Shown here: positions 24,928 through 34,156 of the stretch, one piece after another
Numbering within the stretch: position 1 is the stretch's first letter
Layout: each line of letters starts with the position of its first letter
Assembly: GCF_030372105.1 (NCBI RefSeq)
Contig: NZ_JAUDBQ010000012.1
Coordinates: 62,001 to 126,000, forward strand
Direction of reading: 5' to 3'
Source of the DNA: Cellulomonas cellasea
GTDB taxonomy: Bacteria > Actinomycetota > Actinomycetes > Actinomycetales > Cellulomonadaceae
DNA length: 64,000 bases
Made by a program: the position numbers and the translations under genes
Notes under the pieces: generated by a model
Seen by the model: only the letters and a program-made list of their open reading frames with translations
Told to the model about the DNA's origin: nothing
Databases searched by the model: none

Positions 24928-24941
24928 TGATAACGCTTTCA
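24928..24941. promoter_or_regulatory. LacI-type half of paired operator, distal to GH36
   Basis: TGATAACGCTTTCA is the reverse complement of TGAAAGCGTTATCA. Together with the site at 24882-24896 it brackets the probable GH36 promoter, about 46 bases centre to centre, suitable for cooperative binding or a small loop. Confidence 0.6.
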
Positions 24942-25038
24942 TGACGATCGACTCTCAGCCCCGCATGGACCTGCGGAAACACGCGGGCGCGCGCAGGCGG
25001 AGACTCCACCCGCTCAGGCGCCCAGCATGTGAGACGGG

Positions 25039-26067
25039 CTAGTCGCGGGCTCCCGCGGGCGGCGCCGCGCTGCCACGCACCAGGAGCTCCGGCACAGCCG
25101 TCGAGCGCGCCGTCGACGTGCCGGTCAGCATCAAGTCGGACAGCATCCCGAAGGCCCGTCGGCCCAGGCCCACGAAGTCCTGCGCCACAGTCGTCAACGG
25201 AGGCGACCACATCGCCGCGAACGGCTCGTCGTCGAAGCCCACCACGCTCACATCGCCCGGCACCGCGCGCCCCGCGTCCGCGAACGCGCGCATCAGCCCG
25301 ATCGCGAGCTGGTCGTTGCCCGCGAGCACCGCCGTGACCCCCGGGTCGCGCGCGAGCAGCATCCCCGCCTCATAACCCGACGACGGCTCCCACCCGGCCG
25401 CCACGGGCTCCGGCACCGGGGCGCCAGCCGCCTCCAACGCCTCCCGCCAGCCGATCGTGCGGCCGACCTCCGGGCCCGTCGACGGGATCGACACATGGTG
25501 GACCGTGCGATGCCCCAGCCCCAGCAAGTAGCGCACCGCGTCGCCGGCCGCCGAGCGGTCGTCCACCTCCGCATGCGGGCGGGCACGCTCCCCCGGCGTC
25601 GCCGACGACACCGTCACCACCGGCACCGACGACGGCAGCGCACGCGACGCCGCCAACGCCGCAGAGTCGAACTCCAACACCACGGCGCCCGCCACGGCCT
25701 GCCCCAGCACCAGGCTCACCGCCGCGTCGACCACCACCGGGTCATCCGACTCCACCACAGTGATCACCACGAGGTACCCGGCGGCGCGCGCGGCCTCCTC
25801 CACCCCCTGCAACGTCGCCGCGTAGCCGTACCGCATCGTGTTGCCCGCGAGCACCGAGATCATCGACTGGCGTCCGCTCACCAACGCCCGGGCCGCCGCG
25901 TTCGGGCGGTAGCCGAGCGTCTCGATGGCGGCCATCACCTGCGCGCGCTTCGCGTCCGACACCGGTGTGGAACCCGTCAGCACCCGCGACACCGTCGGCA
26001 CGGACACCCCCGCCACCCGAGCGACGTCGGCGATCACGGGGGGCTTGCGGCGGGCGGGCACAGTCAC
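25039..26067 (-). CDS. LacI-family repressor of the alpha-galactoside operon
   Basis: A 342-residue protein. The HTH is VIADVARVAGVSVPTVSRVLTGSTPVSDAKRAQV and the hinge is TLGYRPNAAARALVSGRQS. The ligand domain has VTAVLAGNDQLAIGLMRAFADAGRAVP and VSVVGFDDEPFAAMWSPPLTTV. It is directly upstream of the GH36 operon on the same strand, so control of that operon through the TGAAAGCGTT sites is the simplest reading. The start codon (ATG at 26065-26067) lies soon after the large GH51 gene's terminator. Confidence 0.9.
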   Translation of the reverse strand: MTVPARRKPPVIADVARVAGVSVPTVSRVLTGSTPVSDAKRAQVMAAIETLGYRPNAAARALVSGRQSMISVLAGNTMRYGYAATLQGVEEAARAAGYLVVITVVESDDPVVVDAAVSLVLGQAVAGAVVLEFDSAALAASRALPSSVPVVTVSSATPGERARPHAEVDDRSAAGDAVRYLLGLGHRTVHHVSIPSTGPEVGRTIGWREALEAAGAPVPEPVAAGWEPSSGYEAGMLLARDPGVTAVLAGNDQLAIGLMRAFADAGRAVPGDVSVVGFDDEPFAAMWSPPLTTVAQDFVGLGRRAFGMLSDLMLTGTSTARSTAVPELLVRGSAAPPAGARD

Positions 26068-26113
26068 ACGCGAACCTTAGCGAGGCGCCGCGGCACGGGC
26101 TTCGTCTGAGTAC

Positions 26114-26154
26114 GGATCCGGGCGCCGGCGCACGCGACGCCGGCGCCCGGGTCC
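26114..26154 (-). terminator. Terminator of the large GH51 gene
   Basis: 17-base arms (26114-26130 and 26138-26154) with one G-T pair and a 7-base loop. It follows the GH51 stop and precedes the LacI start, so it separates the two leftward units. Confidence 0.8.
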
Positions 26155-26161
26155 TCCCGCC

Positions 26162-29100
26162 TCAGCGTGGCCGCGGGCCTCCCCCCTGACCCGGCGCCGG
26201 CCCGTCGGCGCGGCCCTTCGGGAGCACCGTCAGCGCGTCCGAGCCTGTCGACCCGGCCACTGTCGCCGAGCCCAGGTAGGCGGCCGTGACGGTGTGCGAG
26301 CCCACTGGGAGGTCGCGTGGCAGGGGCACGATCGCCAGGCCGAGCCAGAGCGGGACCTCGCCGACGAGCCGGTCGCCGATCTGGACCCGCACCCGGCCGG
26401 TGGCCTTCGGCGCCGGGCCCCCGCCAGCGGGCCGTGCGGCGCGCACGTGCACGGTCGCCAGTGCCGGTTGGCCGCTGCGCACACGGTCGGGGAGGACGAG
26501 CACCGTCGTGGTCGACGCCGCTGGCTGCGGCTCCACCGTGCCGGGCGCGAGCCGGATGAACGTGATCGACTGCGCCGGGAAGTCGTAGGCGAACGCCTGT
26601 GAGATCCCCTCGACGGTGCGCGCCACCGGGACCACCCGATCGGGGTCGGCCATGGTGTTGCGGTCGCTGAGCGAGGTCGCCGTCATCTCGGTGACCGTCG
26701 CCGTGGAGGCCACGGGCGCCCCGTCGACGCGCACGTCCGAGCGGATCGTCTCGGGCGAGGAGTTCACCACCTTGAGGATCGTGTCCCCGGAGGCCTGGTC
26801 GCGGGTGACGACGTGGTGCAGGTCCTCGTCGGTGGTGGTGTCGGTGAACGTGGTGACCAGCGTCCCGTCGAGGTAGGTCCGCACCGTGGTGCCCGCGACC
26901 TCGATCTTCACGCGGTACGTGCGACCGGTCTCGATGGTGGTGGTGCTGCCCGCCACCTCGACGGCGGCGCCACCGGTGGCCTGCTGGATCGCCGACCGGG
27001 TGTTGTTCCAGCCGCCGAGGTTCCACCAGTAGTAGTGCCCGGAGTCCTGGACGCCGAACATCACCAGGAAGCCCTCGTCCCCGGCGATCTTCCGGGCGTC
27101 GAGCTCGAGGGTGTAGTCCGTCCAGGCCGCCGCCGGGCCGGTGCTGCGCGCGTCCTCCACGGCGACGTTCGTCTGCCGGTACTCGCCGTCGGTGACGGCC
27201 CAGGTCCCGCCGGTGGGCGTCCACCCGGCCGCGTCTGAGGCGAAGTCCTCGGAGTAGAGGACGTCGCCCGTGGCGGTGTCGGTCACCCGCAGGTTGTCGT
27301 AGGCGGCCTGCGTGCGCCACGTCGACAGGCCCACCCCGCCGCTGACCTCTGCCGGGCCGGAGCCGCCCGCGCCGGTGAGGGTGCTGGACAGCACCTGGTC
27401 GCCCTGGTTCGTGGCGAACAGCTTCTGCACGTGATAGTTCGCCGAGCCGTACGCCCGGACGTTGTCGAACCAGATCGCGTCGGGCGACCACTGCACGTAG
27501 TCCTCGTTGGCGAGCAGCGGCGCGTACGACGCGAGGTCGATGACGTCGGAGTTCCGCTCGATGCCGGTCATGAACGCGGCCTCGGCGAGCGCGTTGCGGA
27601 ACGTGTTGCCGCGTGAGGCGTACTCGCCGATGAACACCTGCGGCCCGGCGCGGTCGTAGTCGTCGTAGCGGTGGGTGTTGGCGAGGAACCACTCCGGGGA
27701 GTTGTAGTAGTGCTCGTCGACCAGGTCGGCGCCTTGGTCGCGGGCGAAGTCCCACAGCTCCTCGAACCAGGCGCCCGCGGAGGTCTGGCCGGAGTTGGAG
27801 ATGATCTTCAGGTCCGGGTAGGCGGCCTTGAGCGCGTCGGCGAACTGCGGGTAGTAGTCGAGGAACTCGCGTTGCACCTCCTCGTTGCCCAGGCCCAGGT
27901 ACTCGAGCCCGAACGGCTCGGGGTGGCCCAGCGACGCGCGCACGGCGCCCCATTCGGTGTCCACGCCGCCGTTGGCGAACTCGACGAGGTCGAGCGTGTC
28001 GTCGATCCACTCCTGGAGCTGCTCGGGGTCGCTGATGGGCGGCGGCCCCCCGCAGCCGTTGACGCCGACGGACACCACGGGCAGCGGCTCGGCGCCCAGG
28101 TCCTCGGCGAGCTGGAAGTACTCGAGGTAGCCGAGCCCGTAGGACTGGTTGTAGCCCCAGAAGTTGTAGTTGGTGGGCCGCTCCTCCACCGGGCCGATGG
28201 TCTCCTTCCAGCGGTAGGTGCGGCGGCGGTCGTAGTTCGGCGCCTCGTACGGGTCGAAGGTGCCCACGTTGGTGACGCAGCCGCCGGGGAACCGCACGAA
28301 CTGCGGACTCATGTCCTCGATGAGCTCGGCGAGGTCTTTGCGCAGGCCGTTCTCCCGGCCGCGGAAGGTGTCGACGGGGAACAGCGACACCATGTCGAGG
28401 CGCACCGTCCCCGTGCCGTCCGCGAGCACGGCGAGGCGCCCCGCGTCGGTGGTGGCCGTCGCGGTGATCTCGGCGGTGACCTTCGTCCAGGTGTCGGAGG
28501 CGGCGACGACCTGGGCCTCGCCGAGCACCTGGGTCCCGGCCACGTCCTCGATCCGGACGGTCAGCGGCCGGTCGTGGTCGGCGGTGCGCCGCACGAATGC
28601 GGAGAACCGGTAGGCCTTGCCCTGCTCGACGTGCACGCCGGAGTTGTATCCCGCGTTGCGGACCCCGACCCCGGCGCCCGCGCCCGTGCCCGGCGCCGTG
28701 AGGTCCATCTGCAGGTAGACGCGGTTGTCCTCGTTGAGCCGCTCGGCGTCGTCGACTGTGCGCACCGTCCCGGCGGCGCCGCCCCGCTGCACCGTCTGCC
28801 AGGAGGTCAGCGGTGTGTACGAGGCGTTGTCGGCGGTGGAGTACTCGAAGGACCGGTTCTGCACCAGCTCGGCGTACAGGCCGCCGTCGGCCGCCCGGTT
28901 GATGTCCTCGTAGAAGACCCCGTACAGGTCGTCGCTCATGTCGAGCGTGGGCCCGGTCGCGTCCACGGCGAGGCCGGCCCGCTCGGCGCGGATCGCCTCG
29001 AACGTGAGCTTCACGGCCTGGTCGCGGCCGCCGACGACGAGCACGCCGTCCGGCCCGACGCCCACGTAGGCGGGCTCGGGCCCGACGACCTCGAGGACGA

Positions 29101-30190
29101 GGCGCCCACCTCCGGCGTCCAAGAAGCGCAGATCGGCGGGTGTCGCGCCCGCCGCGCCCAGCACCAGCGCGCCGTCGGCCACCACCACCGGCCGCGGCGC
29201 GCCCGCGCCGCCCGACGCCCCATCCGAGGCGGCGAGCCGCACCACGCCGTCGGCGGCCGTCCCGGTCACCGTCAGCCCCGTCACCGTCGTCCCGCGGCTC
29301 GCCGCGAGGGCCAGCCCGTGCCCGCCGGCGACCACGAGGTTCCGCAGGTCACCGGGCCCCCGCAGCGTGATCTCGCCAGCCGGGACCACCGGCTCCCCCT
29401 CCGGCGCCACCAGTGCGAACCAGTCGAAGACCGCCTGGTGCCGGGTGCCGTCCTGCGCGGCCAGCGCGTACAGGCCGATCTGCGCCACCGGGAACGATGC
29501 CTCCACGGTGGCGGCCGTCGCCCAGGCGCCGTCGGCCCAGTAGCTCGTGGTGATCGTGTCGCCGACGCGCTCGAGCCGCAGGATCTCCGAGGTGGAGCCC
29601 GGTCGCGCGGTGAATGACGACGAGTACACGGCCGCCGTCTCGAAGCCGTTCTCGACCACCACCGGCCCGCCCGCGGCGAAGCCCACGTGGGACAGCCCGG
29701 CCCGCACGTAGTTGTCCTGGTCCTGCCAGGCGATCAGCCCGGCGCCTTGGAAGTCCTTCACCACCGGGGCCGTGACCTGCGTGATCGCGGTGAAGTCACC
29801 CGCCGGGACGTCCACGAGCACGATGTTGCGGGCCGTGTTGGTGGTCTGCCAGGTGTCCCCGGTCAGCGAGTTGAGGGTGAGCGCGCCGGGGTTCGAGGTG
29901 AGCGACAGCGCGTCGGGCTCCTCGTCGTGCACGGACCAGTCGGTCCCGAGCGTGGTCGCGGAGAAGTCGTCCACCCAGGCGCCGGCGGGTATGACGCCGC
30001 TGGGCGGGGCCTCGGCGGCGCGCATGGCTCCGGGCTGCTGGCCCTGGGCGCGTGCGCCACCGCCGGCAGCCGCGGCGTCGAGGCCGAGTGTGAGGGCGAG
30101 GACGGTGGCCGCTGTGGCGGCCGTGAGGGTGAACGCCGATCGGGACAACGCTGTCCGGACCGGACGGGAGTCGGTTCTTGGCATGATCAT
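26162..30190 (-). CDS. Secreted multidomain GH51 alpha-L-arabinofuranosidase
   Basis: A 1342-residue protein. Residues 1-45 are a signal peptide. About 70-258 is a concanavalin-like beta sandwich (WVDDFSATTLGTDWS...). About 270-410 is a beta-rich stretch without clear family. About 445-610 has a CBM4/9-like domain set into the N-terminal part of the GH51 region, which continues with PQFVRFPGGCV. Acid/base is Glu770 in GLGNEEVQ and nucleophile Glu856 in FIGEYAS. About 960-1130 is a second sandwich domain (DUF1080-like). The C-terminal GH51 sandwich ends with PAQSITFIRLAPG, then an Ig-like domain to about 1325. No sorting signal is seen. It should release arabinose from arabinoxylan or arabinan outside the cell. 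It lies downstream of the YtfQRT-YjfF-type importer but has its own operator region. Confidence 0.9.
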   Translation of the reverse strand: MIMPRTDSRPVRTALSRSAFTLTAATAATVLALTLGLDAAAAGGGARAQGQQPGAMRAAEAPPSGVIPAGAWVDDFSATTLGTDWSVHDEEPDALSLTSNPGALTLNSLTGDTWQTTNTARNIVLVDVPAGDFTAITQVTAPVVKDFQGAGLIAWQDQDNYVRAGLSHVGFAAGGPVVVENGFETAAVYSSSFTARPGSTSEILRLERVGDTITTSYWADGAWATAATVEASFPVAQIGLYALAAQDGTRHQAVFDWFALVAPEGEPVVPAGEITLRGPGDLRNLVVAGGHGLALAASRGTTVTGLTVTGTAADGVVRLAASDGASGGAGAPRPVVVADGALVLGAAGATPADLRFLDAGGGRLVLEVVGPEPAYVGVGPDGVLVVGGRDQAVKLTFEAIRAERAGLAVDATGPTLDMSDDLYGVFYEDINRAADGGLYAELVQNRSFEYSTADNASYTPLTSWQTVQRGGAAGTVRTVDDAERLNEDNRVYLQMDLTAPGTGAGAGVGVRNAGYNSGVHVEQGKAYRFSAFVRRTADHDRPLTVRIEDVAGTQVLGEAQVVAASDTWTKVTAEITATATTDAGRLAVLADGTGTVRLDMVSLFPVDTFRGRENGLRKDLAELIEDMSPQFVRFPGGCVTNVGTFDPYEAPNYDRRRTYRWKETIGPVEERPTNYNFWGYNQSYGLGYLEYFQLAEDLGAEPLPVVSVGVNGCGGPPPISDPEQLQEWIDDTLDLVEFANGGVDTEWGAVRASLGHPEPFGLEYLGLGNEEVQREFLDYYPQFADALKAAYPDLKIISNSGQTSAGAWFEELWDFARDQGADLVDEHYYNSPEWFLANTHRYDDYDRAGPQVFIGEYASRGNTFRNALAEAAFMTGIERNSDVIDLASYAPLLANEDYVQWSPDAIWFDNVRAYGSANYHVQKLFATNQGDQVLSSTLTGAGGSGPAEVSGGVGLSTWRTQAAYDNLRVTDTATGDVLYSEDFASDAAGWTPTGGTWAVTDGEYRQTNVAVEDARSTGPAAAWTDYTLELDARKIAGDEGFLVMFGVQDSGHYYWWNLGGWNNTRSAIQQATGGAAVEVAGSTTTIETGRTYRVKIEVAGTTVRTYLDGTLVTTFTDTTTDEDLHHVVTRDQASGDTILKVVNSSPETIRSDVRVDGAPVASTATVTEMTATSLSDRNTMADPDRVVPVARTVEGISQAFAYDFPAQSITFIRLAPGTVEPQPAASTTTVLVLPDRVRSGQPALATVHVRAARPAGGGPAPKATGRVRVQIGDRLVGEVPLWLGLAIVPLPRDLPVGSHTVTAAYLGSATVAGSTGSDALTVLPKGRADGPAPGQGGGPRPR

Positions 30191-30269
30191 CGTGCTCCAA
30201 CCACTCGGCGAGGGTGTTCCTGGAGCCCAGAGATGGGCCGGTGCGGGAGGTCCTCCTTCCGTCGGCGGC

Positions 30270-30283
30270 TACATCGATGGAGA
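30270..30283. promoter_or_regulatory. LacI-type operator before the large GH51 gene
   Basis: TACATCGATGGAGA, identical over 14 bases to the site before the LacI gene at 15294-15307. It lies 80 bases upstream of the GH51 start and 2 bases from the terminator of the preceding operon. This links the secreted enzyme to the repressor 15 kb away. Confidence 0.6.
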
Positions 30284-30284
30284 G

Positions 30285-30318
30285 CCCGCGCGGGGGAGGT
30301 CGCACTCCCCCGCGCGGG
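30285..30318 (-). terminator. Terminator of the YtfQRT-YjfF-type operon
   Basis: Perfect 14-base arms (30285-30298 and 30305-30318) with a 6-base loop, 9 bases beyond the last permease stop codon. Confidence 0.85.
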
Positions 30319-30326
30319 TGTCCGCG

Positions 30327-31370
30327 CTAGGTGCGGCGACGGATGATCAGGAGCCGCTGGAGGACCACGAAGACCAGCAGCAGCGCGCCGATCACGATCT
30401 TGGTCCACCACGAGCTGAGGGTGCCCTCGAAGCTGATGATGGTCTGGATGGTGCCGAGCACCAGCACGCCCAGCAGCGAGCCGATGACGAACCCCGAGCC
30501 GCCGGTGAGCAGCGTCCCGCCGATCACCACCGCCGAGATCGCGTCCAGCTCGACTCCCACCCCGGTGAGGGCGTAGCCGGACAGCGAGTACATCGCGAAG
30601 ATCAGCCCGCCGATGGCCGAGCAGACCCCGCTGACCACGTACACCAGCACCTGGGTGCGGGCCACGGGCAGCCCCATGAGCTCGGCGGAGCCCTGGTTCC
30701 CACCGATGGCGTACACCGTGCGGCCGAACCGGGTGGAGTGGAGCACCCACGCCGCGATGGCCACGATCACCAGCGCCACGATGACGCTCGGGGAGATGAA
30801 CGCGTACAGCGTGCGCCCGTCGAACGCCGTCCCGGTGGGCCATAGCCGGATGCGGCTCTGCGACAGGGACACGAAGAACGGGTCCGTGATGGACAGCGAG
30901 TTCGGGCTCACCACGAAGCACAGCCCGCGGGCCAGGAACATGGCGGCCAGCGTCGCGATGAACGGCTGCACCTCGAAGACCCGGATGAACAGCCCCACGC
31001 CGACCCCGAACACGCAGCCCAGCAGCAGCACCGCCGCGATCACCGGCCCTGGCGCCCACCCGGCGATGAGCAGCCGCGCGGTGACCATCGTGGACAGGGC
31101 CATCACCGCGCCCATGGACAGGTCGATGCCCCCGGTGAGGATCACGAACGTCATGCCCACCGCGAGCACGATGAGGAACGCGTTGTCGATGAACAGGTTG
31201 AGGATCGTCTGGCTGTCGAGGAACCCGGTGTACCGGGTCGAGCCGATGACGAAGACCAGCACCAGCGTGACCAGCGTCGCGAGCACCGACCCGTAGCGGG
31301 CCAGCGGAGACGTCCCACGGGTGCGCGACGTGCGGGTCTGGGAGCCCGTCCGCACCTCCGTCGCGGCCAT
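30327..31370 (-). CDS. yjfF: CUT2 ABC permease YjfF-like
   Basis: A 347-residue membrane protein of the BPD_transp_2 family. VGMTFVILTGGIDLSMGAVMALS is the signature loop; TVYAIGGNQGSAELMGLPV and LDAISAVVIGGTLLTGG follow. In Escherichia coli YjfF forms a heterodimer with YtfT in the galactofuranose importer. The ATG at 31368-31370 overlaps the ytfT stop by 4 bases. The specificity here could be arabinofuranose-type sugars, given the surrounding ara genes; this is inference. Confidence 0.9.
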   Translation of the reverse strand: MAATEVRTGSQTRTSRTRGTSPLARYGSVLATLVTLVLVFVIGSTRYTGFLDSQTILNLFIDNAFLIVLAVGMTFVILTGGIDLSMGAVMALSTMVTARLLIAGWAPGPVIAAVLLLGCVFGVGVGLFIRVFEVQPFIATLAAMFLARGLCFVVSPNSLSITDPFFVSLSQSRIRLWPTGTAFDGRTLYAFISPSVIVALVIVAIAAWVLHSTRFGRTVYAIGGNQGSAELMGLPVARTQVLVYVVSGVCSAIGGLIFAMYSLSGYALTGVGVELDAISAVVIGGTLLTGGSGFVIGSLLGVLVLGTIQTIISFEGTLSSWWTKIVIGALLLVFVVLQRLLIIRRRT

Positions 31371-32410
31371 CAGGCCACCACCTCGACGGCCTCGCCGTGC
31401 TCCTGGGCGACGGCTCTGCGCCGGGCCCGGAACTTGCGTTGCACCACAGGCGACTGCAGCAGGCAGACCAAGATCACCACGATGGCCTTGAACACCAGGT
31501 TGACCTCCGGGGCGATGCCGAGCGAGATCACCGTGATGCGCAGCGTCTCGATGATGAACGCCCCGATCAGGGTGCCGGTGAGCGAGAACTTGCCGCCCAT
31601 GAGCGAGGTCCCGCCGATGACCACGGCGAGGATCGCGTCGAGCTCGATCCACAGGCCGTTGTTGTTCGCGTCGGCGGCTGTCACGTTCGAGCTGATAAGG
31701 ATCCCGGCGATGGCGGCGCACAGGGCGCTGAAGACGTAGACCGTCCAGATGATGCTGCGGGCGCGCACCCCGGCGAGGCGGCTGGCCTCGGGGTTGATGC
31801 CCACCGACTCGACCAGCGTGCCGAGCGCCGTGCGCCGCGTCAGCAGCGCCGTGGCCGCCAGCACCACCCCGGCGATGATCGCCGAGACCGGCAGCGTCAG
31901 CAGGTAGCCGGCCCCGATCGACTTGTACAGCGGGCTGTTCACCGTGGTGATCTGCCCGCCGGTGACGAGCATCGCGATGCCGCGCCCCGCGGTCATGAGG
32001 ATCAGCGTGGCGATGATCGGCTGGATGCCCACCACCGACACCAGGAACCCGTTCCACGCCCCGAGCACCAGGCACACGAGCACCGCCGTGCCGATGGCGA
32101 TCAGCACTGTCGACGCCGCGCCCGGGGTGGGCGACGCGGCGATCTGCGTGCACGCCACGGCGCCCGCGATGGCGACCAGCGCCCCCACGGACAGGTCGAT
32201 GCCGCGCGTCGCGATCACCAGCGTCATGCCGATGGCCACCAGCAGGATCGGCGAGGTGTTGCGCAGGATGTCGATGAGCGACCCGTACAGGTGCCCGTCC
32301 TGCATGCGGACGCCCAGGAAGCCGGGCCGCGCCACCACGTTCACCGCGAGCAGCGCCACCAGGGCCACTAGCGGCCAGAACACGTTCGACCGGATGAGGC
32401 TGCGCATCAC
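31370..32410 (-). CDS. ytfT: CUT2 ABC permease YtfT-like
   Basis: A 346-residue membrane protein. IGMTLVIATRGIDLSVGALVAIAGAVAC is the family signature, and LDAILAVVIGGTSLMGGKFSLTGTLIG the conserved late segment. It pairs with the YjfF-like subunit. It overlaps the ATPase gene by 4 bases upstream and the YjfF gene by one base downstream, so the operon is tightly coupled. Confidence 0.9.
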   Translation of the reverse strand: MMRSLIRSNVFWPLVALVALLAVNVVARPGFLGVRMQDGHLYGSLIDILRNTSPILLVAIGMTLVIATRGIDLSVGALVAIAGAVACTQIAASPTPGAASTVLIAIGTAVLVCLVLGAWNGFLVSVVGIQPIIATLILMTAGRGIAMLVTGGQITTVNSPLYKSIGAGYLLTLPVSAIIAGVVLAATALLTRRTALGTLVESVGINPEASRLAGVRARSIIWTVYVFSALCAAIAGILISSNVTAADANNNGLWIELDAILAVVIGGTSLMGGKFSLTGTLIGAFIIETLRITVISLGIAPEVNLVFKAIVVILVCLLQSPVVQRKFRARRRAVAQEHGEAVEVVA

Positions 32411-34014
32411 TCCTGCCCTCCGCTCGCGATGAGCTCGAGGACGTCACGCGCTGTGACGTCCGGGCCGTTGGCGATCTCGGCGACTTTGCGGCGGTCGCGC
32501 AGCACCGCGATGCGGTGGCTGAGCCGCAGCACCTCGTCGAGCTCGGCGGAGATGAACACCACCGACATGCCCTGTGTCGCGAGGTCGTGCACGAGCTTCT
32601 GGATCTCGGCCTTCGCGCCCACGTCGATGCCGCGGGTCGGCTCGTCGAGGATCAGCAGCCGGGGGGCGGTAGCGAGCCACCGGGCCAGCAGCACCTTCTG
32701 TTGGTTCCCGCCGGAGAGGTTCCGCACCAGGGCCTCGGGGTTGGCGGGCCGGATGCCGAGCGCCTCGATGTAGTGCGCTGTCAGCTCGTCCTGGGTGCGC
32801 TGCGGCACCCGGCGGGCCCAGCCGCGCGCGGCCTGCAGCCCGAGCACGATGTTCTCCCGCACTGTGAGGTCCTCCACGAGCCCCTCGGCCTTGCGGTTCT
32901 CGGAGGAGAACGCGATGCGCTCGGCGATGGCCGCGCGGGGGTTGCGCAGCCGCGCGGGCGCCCCGTCGACCTCCAACGTGCCGGTGTCGGCGTGGTCCGC
33001 GCCGTACAGCAAGCGCGCCATCTCGCTGCGGCCCGATCCCAGCAGGCCCGCGAGCCCCACCACCTCGCCGGGGTACACGTCCAGGTCGAAGGCCTCGATG
33101 GACCCGCGCCGGCCCAGCCCGATGGCCCGCAGGAACGGGGTGGGGGCGGTGTCCGCGCCGACTGGCGCCGCGGACTCGTCACGGGCCTCGGTGTCCTGCG
33201 CGATGTCCTCGAGCACCGCGAGCTCGCGGCCGATCATCATCGAGACCAGCTCGATCCGCGTCAGGTCGCCGGTGCGCCGCTCCCCCACCCGGGCGCCGTT
33301 GCGCAGCACGGTGATCCGGTCGGCGATCTCGTCGACCTGCTCGAGGAAGTGGGTCACGAACAGGATCGCGACCCCGTCGTCGCGCAGGCCGCGCATGACG
33401 CGGAACAGCTCGGCGACCTCGTCGGCGTCCAGGCTCGATGTGGGCTCGTCGAGGATCAGCACCCGGGCGTCCACCTGCATGGCGCGGGCGATGGCCACGA
33501 GCTGCTGCACCGCGATCGAGTGGGCCGACAGCGGGGACGCGGGGTCGATGTCCACGTTCAGGCGGCCCAGCACCTCGGCGGCCTGGCGGCGCATGCCGCG
33601 CCAGTCGATGCCGCCGGCCCGGCGCGGCTCCCGGCCCAGCATGATGTTCTCCGCCACGGTCAGGTTGGGGCAGAGGTTCACCTCTTGGTAGACGGTGCTG
33701 ATGCCCAGGTCCTGCGCCTGTGCGGGCCCGTGGATGGCGACGGGCTGCCCGCCGACGCGGATCTCGCCCGCGTCGGGTGGCCGCACCCCGGTGAGCGCGC
33801 GGATCAGCGTGGACTTCCCCGCGCCGTTCTCGCCGAGCAGCGCGTGCACCTCGCCCGCGTAGAGGGCCAGGTCCACGTCGTGCAGCGCCCGGACGCCGGG
33901 GAACTCCACCCCGATGCCCGTCATCTGCACCACCGCCTCGGGTGGTCGCTCGGGGAGCCCGGCTCCGGGCGGGGTGGCGGGGTCGGCGGGCTCGGCGTGG
34001 TCGGCCTGGTCCAT
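32407..34014 (-). CDS. ytfR: CUT2 ABC ATPase YtfR-like
   Basis: A 535-residue protein with two fused nucleotide-binding domains. In the first, Walker A is GENGAGKST, Walker B LILDEPTSS; the signature is degenerate (HSIAVQQLVAIARAM). In the second, Walker A is weakened to LLGSGRSE, while the signature [14 protein letters not shown] and Walker [13 protein letters not shown] are intact. This asymmetry is normal for the monosaccharide CUT2 ATPases. It powers the YtfT/YjfF channel. It starts 142 bases after the binding-protein gene, across a hairpin. Confidence 0.93.
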   Translation of the reverse strand: MDQADHAEPADPATPPGAGLPERPPEAVVQMTGIGVEFPGVRALHDVDLALYAGEVHALLGENGAGKSTLIRALTGVRPPDAGEIRVGGQPVAIHGPAQAQDLGISTVYQEVNLCPNLTVAENIMLGREPRRAGGIDWRGMRRQAAEVLGRLNVDIDPASPLSAHSIAVQQLVAIARAMQVDARVLILDEPTSSLDADEVAELFRVMRGLRDDGVAILFVTHFLEQVDEIADRITVLRNGARVGERRTGDLTRIELVSMMIGRELAVLEDIAQDTEARDESAAPVGADTAPTPFLRAIGLGRRGSIEAFDLDVYPGEVVGLAGLLGSGRSEMARLLYGADHADTGTLEVDGAPARLRNPRAAIAERIAFSSENRKAEGLVEDLTVRENIVLGLQAARGWARRVPQRTQDELTAHYIEALGIRPANPEALVRNLSGGNQQKVLLARWLATAPRLLILDEPTRGIDVGAKAEIQKLVHDLATQGMSVVFISAELDEVLRLSHRIAVLRDRRKVAEIANGPDVTARDVLELIASGGQE

Positions 34015-34069
34015 GGCGCGGGTGCCTTCCGGTGGCGCGGGTCGGGGTGCGCGTCCGCGGGCCGGGACA

Positions 34070-34120
34070 GGACCCGTGCGGGATCGGCCGGAGGGGATCC
34101 GGTCGGGCCCGCACGGGTCC
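34070..34120 (-). terminator. Intra-operon stem-loop after the YtfQ-like gene
   Basis: Perfect 13-base outer arms (34070-34082 and 34108-34120) enclose a 25-base loop that can form a smaller stem (GGCCGG/CCGGTC region). It lies between the binding-protein stop and the ATPase start. Confidence 0.7.
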
Positions 34121-34156
34121 TCCCATCCCAGGCGCCTGTGGCGCGCGGGACAGCGG

